From Hyphomicrobiales bacterium (GTDB lineage: Bacteria; Pseudomonadota; Alphaproteobacteria; Rhizobiales; Aestuariivirgaceae), in contig JANXRO010000251.1 of NCBI GenBank assembly GCA_025356765.1, forward strand, positions 1 to 12,421: a stretch of DNA of 12,421 bases. Reading direction: 5' to 3'. The position numbers and the translations under genes are program-made. Below, in pieces: positions 6,560-12,421 of this stretch. Numbering within the stretch: the first letter of the stretch is position 1; each line of letters starts with the position of its first letter. The notes beneath the pieces are model-generated. The model was not told where the DNA came from, did no database searches, and saw only the letters and a list, made by a program, of their open reading frames with translations.

Positions 6560-6578
6560 ATTCTTTCGAATTTGTATT

Positions 6579-7583
6579 TCAGCCGCGATACTTCAGTCTC
6601 ATATCAACGTAAACTGCAGTGACGAGTATGAAACCGGTGGCCACGTATTTCCACTCGTCAGCGACACTAAGCACGGTCAAGCCGTTAGATAATATGCTGA
6701 TAATGAAGGCCCCGATTATGGTACCCAAGATCGTACCACGGCCACCCGCCAGAGACGTGCCCCCGATGACGGTGGCCGCAATGGCGTCGAGTTCATAACC
6801 CATGCCAATGGCAGGCTGAGCCGAACCAAGGCGCGATGATAGGAGCAGGCCCGCAATTCCGCAGATCATGCCGCTCAGCGCGTAGATACCCACCTTCCAT
6901 ATGTTCACGTTAACGCCTGAAAGGCGAACTGCCTCTTCATTGCTGCCCAAGGCATAGATGAATCGGCCAAGGATGGTGCGGTTCAAGACGATGGCAGCGA
7001 CAATGGCCAGCAAAACCATGACAAAAACCGCATTGGGTATGCCAAGTCCAGGGATCAGCGCGGAAATCGAGCTGTCGGGCGAAATCAGGGAGTATTTAGG
7101 CTGATCGTCAAAGTAGATCGGCTTGGCGGAGGTGACAACGATGTTCAGACCATAGAGGGCACGCATGAATCCGAGTGTGACAATAAACGGAGGAATCTTG
7201 AGATAGGCAATGATTGCGCCGGAACAAGCACCCACGGCAGCGCCTGAGAGAAGTGCCCCGGGAATGCCAATCCACAATGGTAAGCCCAAATTGATGGACA
7301 ACACGCCGGCGATAATGGAGCAAAAGGTCATCAGGGTTCCGACCGAAAGATCAATTCCGGCTGAAATAATCACCAATGTACAGGCAATGCCCAGCACAGC
7401 GTTCACGGACGTTGCCGTCATGATGTTGATCGCATTGCTCCATGACAGGAAGACGGGCGACATCAAGCTGAAAAACACGACGAGCAGCAGCAACACGGCG
7501 AAGGCCACGGCCTTCTGCAGGGTTGCCACCGTGAACATTCCCGACTTGGCGAAGTCGGTTTGTGAAACTGTTGTTGTGTTCAT
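6579..7583 (-). CDS. ABC sugar importer permease (RbsC-like, BPD_transp_2 family)
   Basis: The inner-membrane channel subunit. Starting at the ATG at 7583 gives 334 aa, typical of RbsC/XylH-type permeases; the open frame extends further upstream into the ATPase gene but loses permease character there. The sequence has many hydrophobic segments (for example AVAFAVLLLLVVFFSLMSPV, VLGIACTLVIISAG, FVMVLLAIVAAIVL). It also has the family signatures SAGIDLSVGTLM after the second segment and VIGGTSLAGGRGTILGTIIG near the C-terminus. The ribosome binding site is weak (GAAAG about 8 nt upstream). Its ATG lies 23 bp after the ATPase stop, fitting co-transcription and coupled translation. The cluster has a single permease gene, so the channel is presumably a homodimer. 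Confidence 0.93.
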   Translation of the reverse strand: MNTTTVSQTDFAKSGMFTVATLQKAVAFAVLLLLVVFFSLMSPVFLSWSNAINIMTATSVNAVLGIACTLVIISAGIDLSVGTLMTFCSIIAGVLSINLGLPLWIGIPGALLSGAAVGACSGAIIAYLKIPPFIVTLGFMRALYGLNIVVTSAKPIYFDDQPKYSLISPDSSISALIPGLGIPNAVFVMVLLAIVAAIVLNRTILGRFIYALGSNEEAVRLSGVNVNIWKVGIYALSGMICGIAGLLLSSRLGSAQPAIGMGYELDAIAATVIGGTSLAGGRGTILGTIIGAFIISILSNGLTVLSVADEWKYVATGFILVTAVYVDMRLKYRG

Positions 7584-7606
7584 TGTCTGACTTTCATCTT
7601 TTCGAG

Positions 7607-9154
7607 TTACGCTGCCTTGGACTGGCGCTGGGTTGCAAGGTGCATGATGGATTCTTGTGTGGCTGTCTTGCCATCCAACTCGCCGGTGATGCGGCCCTCG
7701 CACATCACGATGATGCGGTGCGACAGGCGCAGGACTTCCTCAAGTTCTGAAGAAATCACCACAATAGCCTTGCCTTGCTCTGCCAGACTTTGCAACAATT
7801 TGTAGATTTCGGCCTTTGCGCCCACATCAATGCCGCGCGTTGGTTCATCGAAAAATAGAACATCACAATCGCGCAGCAGCCATTTTGAGATGACAACCTT
7901 TTGCTGATTGCCGCCCGAGAGCAGCCGCACAATCTGCGAGACCGAAGGCGTCTTCACTTTCAGCTTTTCGACATATTCAGCCGCAGTTTTGTTCATCTCC
8001 CTGTCCTTCATCAGGAAACCGGCGGTTGTGAACCTGCTCCAAGACGGCAGCGTGACATTGTCGCGCACGGAAAGGCCGGTGACCACGCCAAAGCGCTTTC
8101 GGTCCTCGCTGAGATAGGCCAGGCCCTGTTTGACGGCATCGGCAGGCGATTTGACCTTGACTTTCTTGCCATGAATTTCAATCTCGCCACTTTGCACTTT
8201 GTCGGCGCCGAATATCGCGCGAGCCACTTCGGTGCGTCCTGCGCCCATCAAACCGGCAAAGCCTAGAATCTCACCCTTTTTCAATGTAAAGCTGACGTCC
8301 TTCACCATCTTGCCGGCATTGAGGCCAGAGACTTTCAATACTTGCTCATGGCCGACCTTGCCTTCAGCGCGGCTTGCATGGGCGAGTTCACGGCCCACCA
8401 TGAGCGAAATGATTTTGGAGATCGGCGTGTCCTCTTGGGGCAGGGTGTCTATGTATTGACCGTCCCGCATCACGGTGATGCGGTCTGCGATCTGCTTTAC
8501 CTCATCCATTTTGTGGGTGATGTAAACAATGCCCACGCCGTTGGCTTTCAAATCCTTGATGATGGCGAAGAGATGGGCCACTTCGGTTTCATTCAGGGCC
8601 GAGGTGGGCTCATCCATGATCAGCACTTTAGAATTGAATGACAGCGCTTTGGCAATTTCAACCAATTGCTGAAGTGCCACCGTAAGGCCACCCACTTCTA
8701 TTTCGGGTGATATATCAATCTTCATACGCTTGAAGATGGCGGCAGCATTGGCATTGAGCTTTTGATTATCGACGAAAATGCCAAGGCCCTTGCGCGGTTC
8801 ACGGCCGATAAAAATATTCTGCGCTGCTGTTAGGTGGTTCATCAAATAGAGTTCTTGGTGAATGATGCTGATGCCCAAATCTTGCCCAGCGCGCGGATTT
8901 GGCATGGTGACGGTTTTGCCGCCCACGATGATCTCGCCGCTATCCGGCTGATAAACCCCTGTGAGGATTTTCATTAACGTGGATTTACCTGCACCATTTT
9001 CGCCCATCAAAGCGTGAACTTCGCCCGCGCGTAAATCAAAGTTAACGCCGCGCAAGGCATGAACGCCGGGGAATCGTTTTTCAATGTCCCTCAGCTCAAT
9101 CAGCTTCGGACCGGAAACGCTTTGCGCGCCGTGACTTTTTTCGCTGCTACTCAC
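7607..9154 (-). CDS. ABC sugar importer ATP-binding protein with two ABC domains (RbsA-like)
   Basis: It powers import by the neighbouring permease from the cytoplasmic face. Its 515 aa and tandem nucleotide-binding domains are typical of RbsA/MglA/XylG. Domain 1 has Walker A GENGAGKST (51-59), Q-loop Gln100 in IIHQE, a divergent signature GLTVALQQLVEIAKAL (156-171) in place of LSGGQ, and Walker B KVLIMDEP (176-183). Domain 2 has the usual degenerate Walker A (GLMGAGRTE), a canonical LSGGNQQ (412-418) and Walker B DVLFFDEP (431-438). This asymmetry is the rule in the family. The start is GTG at 9154 with GGGAGG about 10 nt upstream. It is the first gene of the minus-strand operon, 191 bp from the divergent LacI-family gene. 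Confidence 0.95.
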   Translation of the reverse strand: MSSSEKSHGAQSVSGPKLIELRDIEKRFPGVHALRGVNFDLRAGEVHALMGENGAGKSTLMKILTGVYQPDSGEIIVGGKTVTMPNPRAGQDLGISIIHQELYLMNHLTAAQNIFIGREPRKGLGIFVDNQKLNANAAAIFKRMKIDISPEIEVGGLTVALQQLVEIAKALSFNSKVLIMDEPTSALNETEVAHLFAIIKDLKANGVGIVYITHKMDEVKQIADRITVMRDGQYIDTLPQEDTPISKIISLMVGRELAHASRAEGKVGHEQVLKVSGLNAGKMVKDVSFTLKKGEILGFAGLMGAGRTEVARAIFGADKVQSGEIEIHGKKVKVKSPADAVKQGLAYLSEDRKRFGVVTGLSVRDNVTLPSWSRFTTAGFLMKDREMNKTAAEYVEKLKVKTPSVSQIVRLLSGGNQQKVVISKWLLRDCDVLFFDEPTRGIDVGAKAEIYKLLQSLAEQGKAIVVISSELEEVLRLSHRIIVMCEGRITGELDGKTATQESIMHLATQRQSKAA

Positions 9155-9283
9155 CAGCTTTAGACCTCCCTGTTTGACACCGCGCTCTTATTATTTGGCA
9201 TTTTTATGCCGTTGTCTTTTTGCAGATGGCGCGCTGCCAGAAAATGACTATTGCCCATAAAAAAAATTTCAACAAGAAGAAGC

Positions 9284-9312
9284 TTGCGGCGAAATAACTT
9301 TGTGTCAATATT
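9284..9312 (+). promoter_or_regulatory. Possible promoters in the divergent ATPase/regulator region
   Basis: On the plus strand, TTGCGG (9284-9289) and AATATT (9307-9312) are 17 bp apart, a moderate sigma-70 fit that would start transcription inside the operator at 9314-9331. On the minus strand a perfect TTGACA -35 box lies at 9308-9303, 5 bp from that operator, but the matching -10 is poor. A second weak minus-strand pair (TTGTTG, 17 bp, AATAGT) lies nearer the ATPase gene. These are guesses from consensus only. Confidence 0.3.
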
Positions 9313-9313
9313 C

Positions 9314-9331
9314 TTGATCAAGTTTGATCAG
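9314..9331. promoter_or_regulatory. Operator candidate 1, divergent importer/regulator region
   Basis: TTGATCAAGTTTGATCAG contains two TTGATCA units with starts 10 bp apart, and the whole is nearly palindromic. It lies 14 bp upstream of the regulator ATG, and an almost identical site lies just behind the same gene at 10350-10367. The duplication at both promoters of one locus is strong evidence for a shared regulator site, most simply that of the LacI-family protein between them. Confidence 0.75.
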
Positions 9332-9345
9332 GGATAAGATACGAC

Positions 9346-10353
9346 ATGGCGCGCGTAACGTTGAAGAAAATTGCTGAAGTTGCGGGCGTGGGCAGCGCTA
9401 CGGTGGAGCGTGTGTTAAATGACCGCGGCGGCGTGCGCCCGGCTTTGGTAGAGCGGGTGATTGCGGCGGCGCGACAGCTTGACCACCCTAAGCGTTTGCC
9501 CGAAGCTCATAGGGGTGTTACCCGCATCGAAGTGTTGTTGCCGCGTCCTGAACTGTCTTTCATCCAACGCCTTTCACGCAGCTTTGAGCGCATTGCAGCC
9601 AGTCTCGATTCTTCCATCGCCGTGCACCGTACTTTCATCAATGAAATGGACCCGATTTCAATCGCTGAATTGATTTCTCGTCCGGCAATGCGGCGATCGG
9701 CACTGATCGTGGCCTTGCCAGATCATCCAGCTGTGTGCGCTGCACTTGCTGCCGAACATGCGAAAGGATTACCGATAGTACAGCTCGTAAGCCCCATCGG
9801 GGATATCGCAGGGAGCTACGTCGGGATTGACAATTGTGCGGCCGGGCGGATGGCCGGGTTGCTGATGGCGGGCATGCAGGGGCGACCAGGTACGGTTGTC
9901 GGACTCTGCCACTCACAAATCTATGCCGTGCACCGGGACCGCATGCAGGGGTTTTCCGCGGCCATGGCCAAATCGCGAGCAAGTCATTTGTTCTTCGATC
10001 ACGTGGCTTTCACTCATGACAGCGACAAGGAAGCGGCTGGCATCGTCTCTAACCTGCTCCGCAGCATTCCAGACCTCGTGGGGGTTTATAGCGCTGGTGG
10101 TGACTATGGTCCCCTGTGTGAAATGTTGCGACGCAGAAGCAGCCATGGGGACATTTGTCTAATCGGTCACGAATTGGCACCGCAAAGCGATGCAGCCTTG
10201 CGAGACGGCACAATGACGGCCATCATCGACCAGGCACCCGAAACTCAAGCCCGCCGAGCGCTTGACACTGCGCTCAACAAACTCCGGTTAATGCAAACTG
10301 ATGTGGATTCTTCCCCGATCCGGTTCATCACGATCACCGTTGATAATCTTTGA
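9346..10353 (+). CDS. LacI-family transcriptional regulator of the transport/catabolic locus
   Basis: A DNA-binding N-terminus, MARVTLKKIAEVAGVGSATVERVLNDRGGVRP, gives the LacI HTH and hinge (residues 1-32 and on; the usual TVSRVLN reads TVERVLN here). A periplasmic-binding-like effector domain follows, with the landmarks ALIVALPDHP, YVGIDNCAAGRMAG, VHRDRMQGFSAAM, VGVYSAGGDYG and FIT near the end. Length is 335 aa, normal. AGGGA lies 11 nt before the ATG and overlaps operator 1, so binding and start-site access are close. The stop TGA (10351-10353) lies inside operator 2. The effector domain probably senses the imported compound or a product of it; repression with induction is the family default, not shown here. 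Confidence 0.92.
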   Translation: MARVTLKKIAEVAGVGSATVERVLNDRGGVRPALVERVIAAARQLDHPKRLPEAHRGVTRIEVLLPRPELSFIQRLSRSFERIAASLDSSIAVHRTFINEMDPISIAELISRPAMRRSALIVALPDHPAVCAALAAEHAKGLPIVQLVSPIGDIAGSYVGIDNCAAGRMAGLLMAGMQGRPGTVVGLCHSQIYAVHRDRMQGFSAAMAKSRASHLFFDHVAFTHDSDKEAAGIVSNLLRSIPDLVGVYSAGGDYGPLCEMLRRRSSHGDICLIGHELAPQSDAALRDGTMTAIIDQAPETQARRALDTALNKLRLMQTDVDSSPIRFITITVDNL

Positions 10354-10367
10354 TCAAATTTGATCAA
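10350..10367. promoter_or_regulatory. Operator candidate 2, overlapping the regulator stop codon
   Basis: TTGATCAAATTTGATCAA is a perfect 18-bp palindrome and matches the site at 9314-9331 at 16 of 18 positions, with the same 10-bp spacing of TTGATCA units. It contains the regulator's TGA stop (10351-10353) and lies 58 bp upstream of the PanB-like gene. It implies a separately controlled promoter for the enzyme genes; no convincing -10/-35 pair is visible, so the promoter itself is not placed. Confidence 0.75.
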
Positions 10368-10425
10368 CAATCGACGGGCAAGTTTTTGCAGACTGAAATA
10401 GTCTCGCGCTGGGAGGAACCGCAGC

Positions 10426-11220
10426 ATGCAAAAGCAGCGCACGACAGTTTATGAACTTCATCTACTAAAAGGCCGACAGAAATGGCTGCAAGTCCATGTC
10501 GATTCGGCTGCTGAAGCTGCGGCAGCAGTCTCGGCAGGCATCACCATTTTATGCTGTGAATCAAATCACGTGCTCGAACCTATTCGGGCGGCGGCCCCAT
10601 TTGCGTTCATTTCGGCAGGAATGCCGCATGGATCTGTATCTTCTCCACAGGAAGCAATTCGCCATGGCTTTGATATTCTCAAGCGAGGTGCAGATGCCGT
10701 CTACACATCGCATTCACCATTCTTCATTGAGGCCATGGCACGTGAGGCCATTCCCGTGACTGGTCACGTCGGTCTTGTTCCCAACAAGGCAGCATGGACC
10801 GGCTTCCGAGCTATTGGAAAGACCGCTGATGAAGCACTAAAGGTTCTGCGGGCAGCAAAAGACATCGAGAATGCGGGCGCAGCCTTTCTCGAGGTTGAAG
10901 TCATACCCGTCCAGCTCGCAGATTATCTGACCCGCAATACGCAGATGATCACTATGGGCATGGGTTGCGGCACAGTGTGCGACACGCAGTATCTGTTTTC
11001 ATCGGATGTGCTAGGAACCAACACTGGTCACTATCCACGCCACTCCCGGAAATACGCTGAACTTGCCAAGCTTGAAGACGAACTTCAGCAGAAACGCATC
11101 GCTGCCTTTGAGGCCTTTGCGGCCGATGTTCGCAGCGGCGGTTATCCGCAAGCTGCACATCAGGTCGAAATGGACGGCGCCAACTTCGAAAAATTTCTGT
11201 CACTCAGTCAAAAGGTATAG
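10426..11220 (+). CDS. Divergent PanB-like protein (ketopantoate hydroxymethyltransferase superfamily)
   Basis: Bona fide PanB adds a hydroxymethyl group from methylene-tetrahydrofolate to 2-oxoisovalerate in pantothenate synthesis. The C-terminal two thirds align well with PanB: VTGHVGLVP (His114, E. coli His136), VEVIPVQLA (Glu158, catalytic Glu181), MGMGCGTVCDTQYLFSSDVLG, and the FAADVRSGGYP end. The N-terminal half departs. The VGDSLG metal loop reads CCESNH (Asp45 to Glu45). The LLADLPF Asp84 aligns with Gly65, and active-site Lys112 aligns with Tyr93. A loop of about 20 residues between the first two motifs is missing. Length is 264 aa. GGAGG lies 9 nt before the ATG. A different reaction on a related 2-oxo or hydroxy acid, perhaps a retro-aldol cleavage, is conceivable. 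The stop is 4 bp before the next ATG, and the operator in front ties it to the importer. Confidence 0.8.
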   Translation: MQKQRTTVYELHLLKGRQKWLQVHVDSAAEAAAAVSAGITILCCESNHVLEPIRAAAPFAFISAGMPHGSVSSPQEAIRHGFDILKRGADAVYTSHSPFFIEAMAREAIPVTGHVGLVPNKAAWTGFRAIGKTADEALKVLRAAKDIENAGAAFLEVEVIPVQLADYLTRNTQMITMGMGCGTVCDTQYLFSSDVLGTNTGHYPRHSRKYAELAKLEDELQQKRIAAFEAFAADVRSGGYPQAAHQVEMDGANFEKFLSLSQKV

Positions 11221-11224
11221 GGCC

Positions 11225-12229
11225 ATGGATGATCTTCAACTGGGAAAACGCAATAAGCGCGGAGACTGGTCACCCGATCAGCCGGCCAGTATCGCGCCCA
11301 TCTGGGACTTTCCACCCCGATTCAATAAGATCGTGAGGTGGCTGCCACAGTACTTCTTCCCATATGACATCATTTGGGTTCTTTCTGCCCTCGCTTGGTG
11401 GCAATGGGTGCTGCCAGACGTCGAGGTGATGAAGACGTTGGCATGGGGATGGATCCTCAAGCTTTTCTTTGTAAACTTGATTGCAGTCTTTGTCTTTTTT
11501 GGTGCGTATGAATGGCGGCTCTACGTCAAACGCGCACAAGGAACCCGCTTTAAGTACAGCGGCAAATGGCCCGCAGACAAAAAGAGCGATGTGTTCTGGT
11601 TCAAGAGTCAGAACGTCGACAGCATGCTGCGCATCGTGTTTCACGCGATTCCGATTTGGACAGCTCTCGAAGTAGGCATTCTTTATGCCTATGCAAATGG
11701 TTATGTGCCTTGGATCAGTTTTGCCGAGCATCCATGGTATCTCCTTGCGATCGCACTCATCATTCCGATCTTGCATGAAACGCATTTCTTCCTGATCCAC
11801 CGCCTCATTCACATGCCGCTTCTCTATAAGTATGTGCATTCGGTACACCACAACTCGGTCAATCCATCGCCATTCTCCTCACTATCGATGCATCCGGTGG
11901 AGTTACTTCTCTATTTAGGCATGGCATGCTGGCACCTCATCATCCCGTCCAACCCAATCCTTGCCCTCTACCAGCTGCACCGCGCTGGCTTTGGTGCCAT
12001 CCCCGGACACATCGGCTTCGATAAAATCGAAGTGGGTGCCGGGTCTGGCCTAGACACTCACGCTTACATTCATTATCTGCACCACAAATACTTCGAAGTG
12101 AACTACGGGGATGGCCTCATCCCCTTCGACAAATGGTTTGGCACTTTCCATGATGGTTCAAAAGAAGGTGAAGCCCTCATGGATGCACGCTTTGAAAAAA
12201 AGCGCGCAAAGATGAATGCTCAGGAGTAA
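11225..12229 (+). CDS. Membrane fatty acid hydroxylase / sterol desaturase superfamily protein
   Basis: An integral-membrane, non-haem di-iron oxygenase type. The 334-aa protein has hydrophobic segments near residues 45-62, 73-95, 138-157 and 171-185, and then the histidine clusters: His184, His187, His192 and His196 (HETHFFLIHRLIH), HSVHH (205-209), and HYLHH (283-287) followed by YFEVNYG and FDKWFGTFHDG, both typical of the superfamily. The ATG at 11225 is chosen because AAAGG lies 9 nt upstream at the end of the PanB-like gene and the gap is 4 bp; the frame is open back to 11063 but overlaps that gene. Members hydroxylate or desaturate lipids, carotenoids, sterols and other hydrophobic substrates using O2. 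What it does beside a sugar-type importer is unknown. Confidence 0.9.
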   Translation: MDDLQLGKRNKRGDWSPDQPASIAPIWDFPPRFNKIVRWLPQYFFPYDIIWVLSALAWWQWVLPDVEVMKTLAWGWILKLFFVNLIAVFVFFGAYEWRLYVKRAQGTRFKYSGKWPADKKSDVFWFKSQNVDSMLRIVFHAIPIWTALEVGILYAYANGYVPWISFAEHPWYLLAIALIIPILHETHFFLIHRLIHMPLLYKYVHSVHHNSVNPSPFSSLSMHPVELLLYLGMACWHLIIPSNPILALYQLHRAGFGAIPGHIGFDKIEVGAGSGLDTHAYIHYLHHKYFEVNYGDGLIPFDKWFGTFHDGSKEGEALMDARFEKKRAKMNAQE

Positions 12230-12235
12230 ATGCAA

Positions 12236-12421
12236 ATGACTTTCCAGCTATCAGCCTGCGCCGAGATGCTCTGGCCAGGCAAACCAATAGAGTGGCGTGC
12301 GTCAAGTCTGAAAGAACTTGGCTTCGGCGTTGGCCTGTGGAACTGGCCTGCCCATGACCTCTCGAAACTCGAAAAGACCGGCGCAACATTCACTATCATG
12401 AACGGCTATCTAGAAGGTCGA
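12236..12421 (+). CDS. Hydroxypyruvate isomerase-like TIM-barrel protein (partial, runs off the window)
   Basis: The first 62 codons are present and the frame is open to the window end. MTFQLSACAEMLWPGKPIEW, then LKELGFGVGLWNWPAHDLSKLEKTGATFTIMNGYLEG, resembles the N-terminus of the Hyi/sugar-phosphate isomerase-epimerase (AP endonuclease 2-like) TIM barrels, which typically begin with a strand ending ACAEML-like, an AGF element and a W-W/D segment. Two in-frame ATGs occur, at 12230 and 12236; AGGAG (12222-12226) is 9 nt from the second and only 3 nt from the first, so 12236 is chosen. The Shine-Dalgarno lies inside the end of the hydroxylase gene, so translation is likely coupled. Metal ligands and catalytic residues lie beyond the window, so activity cannot be judged. 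Confidence 0.72.
   Translation, partial: MTFQLSACAEMLWPGKPIEWRASSLKELGFGVGLWNWPAHDLSKLEKTGATFTIMNGYLEGR

Noticed and set aside
7584..7703. 40-codon upstream extension of the permease frame
   Set aside because: It overlaps the ATPase C-terminus and reads Arg/His-rich sequence unlike RbsC-type N-termini; the ATG at 7583 gives the family length.
10426..11220. Assignment as true panB for pantothenate synthesis
   Set aside because: The PanB metal-ligand and lysine positions and a loop are altered or missing, panC is not adjacent, and the operator links it to the importer; only the superfamily assignment is kept.
11063..11224. N-terminal extension of the hydroxylase frame
   Set aside because: It lies wholly over the PanB-like gene end, is not hydrophobic or family-like, and a good ribosome binding site precedes the ATG at 11225.
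1..12421. CRISPR arrays, rRNA genes, intact insertion sequences, riboswitches
   Set aside because: No regularly spaced repeats, rRNA sequence, terminal-repeat-bounded transposase or recognisable aptamer was seen on either strand.

Overview
The window looks like chromosomal DNA of an alphaproteobacterium, probably a Hyphomicrobiales (Rhizobiales)-like lineage. This rests on the protein character: EF-P of the PGKG type beside epmA, an RbsABC-like importer with a LacI regulator of rhizobial flavour, and a LuxR-type solo regulator with a long sensory N-terminus. The genus cannot be named from sequence alone.

Left part (1-5031), mostly housekeeping. It holds a LysR regulator cut at its first codon by the window edge and, converging on it, a LuxR-type regulator. 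Divergent from the latter is a secreted, probably outer-membrane beta-barrel protein with a strongly structured 5' leader. Then come epmA (EF-P lysylation) and efp, divergent and only 30-60 bp apart, and a complete tRNA-Arg(CCT) gene with encoded CCA.

Junction (5032-5551), gene-poor. Starting 24 bp after the tRNA is a decayed N-terminal piece of a tyrosine-recombinase integrase, with a one-base deletion, a nonsense codon and no catalytic domain. About 260 bp of unassigned sequence follow. This is the scar expected where an integrative element entered the tRNA 3' end, so the genes to the right may be island cargo. No second att copy is visible in the window.

Right part (5552-12421), one transport/catabolism locus built around a LacI-family regulator. 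On the minus strand lies an ABC importer in the order ATPase, permease, periplasmic binding protein, with a long hairpin between the last two genes. On the plus strand are the regulator, a divergent PanB-like (ketopantoate hydroxymethyltransferase superfamily) enzyme, a membrane di-iron hydroxylase of the fatty acid hydroxylase/sterol desaturase superfamily, and the start of a hydroxypyruvate isomerase-like TIM-barrel protein. Two nearly identical 18-bp operator candidates (TTGATCA half-sites 10 bp apart) flank the regulator gene. One lies in the divergent promoter region and the other overlaps the regulator's stop codon in front of the PanB-like gene, so one repressor probably governs both the importer and the enzymes.

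The most interesting element is this enzyme set. The PanB-like protein keeps the family's catalytic Glu and substrate-side His but lacks a metal-ligand Asp, the active-site Lys and a whole loop, and it sits with a membrane oxygenase and an isomerase behind a sugar-type importer. The pathway and substrate are not recognisable and may be undescribed.
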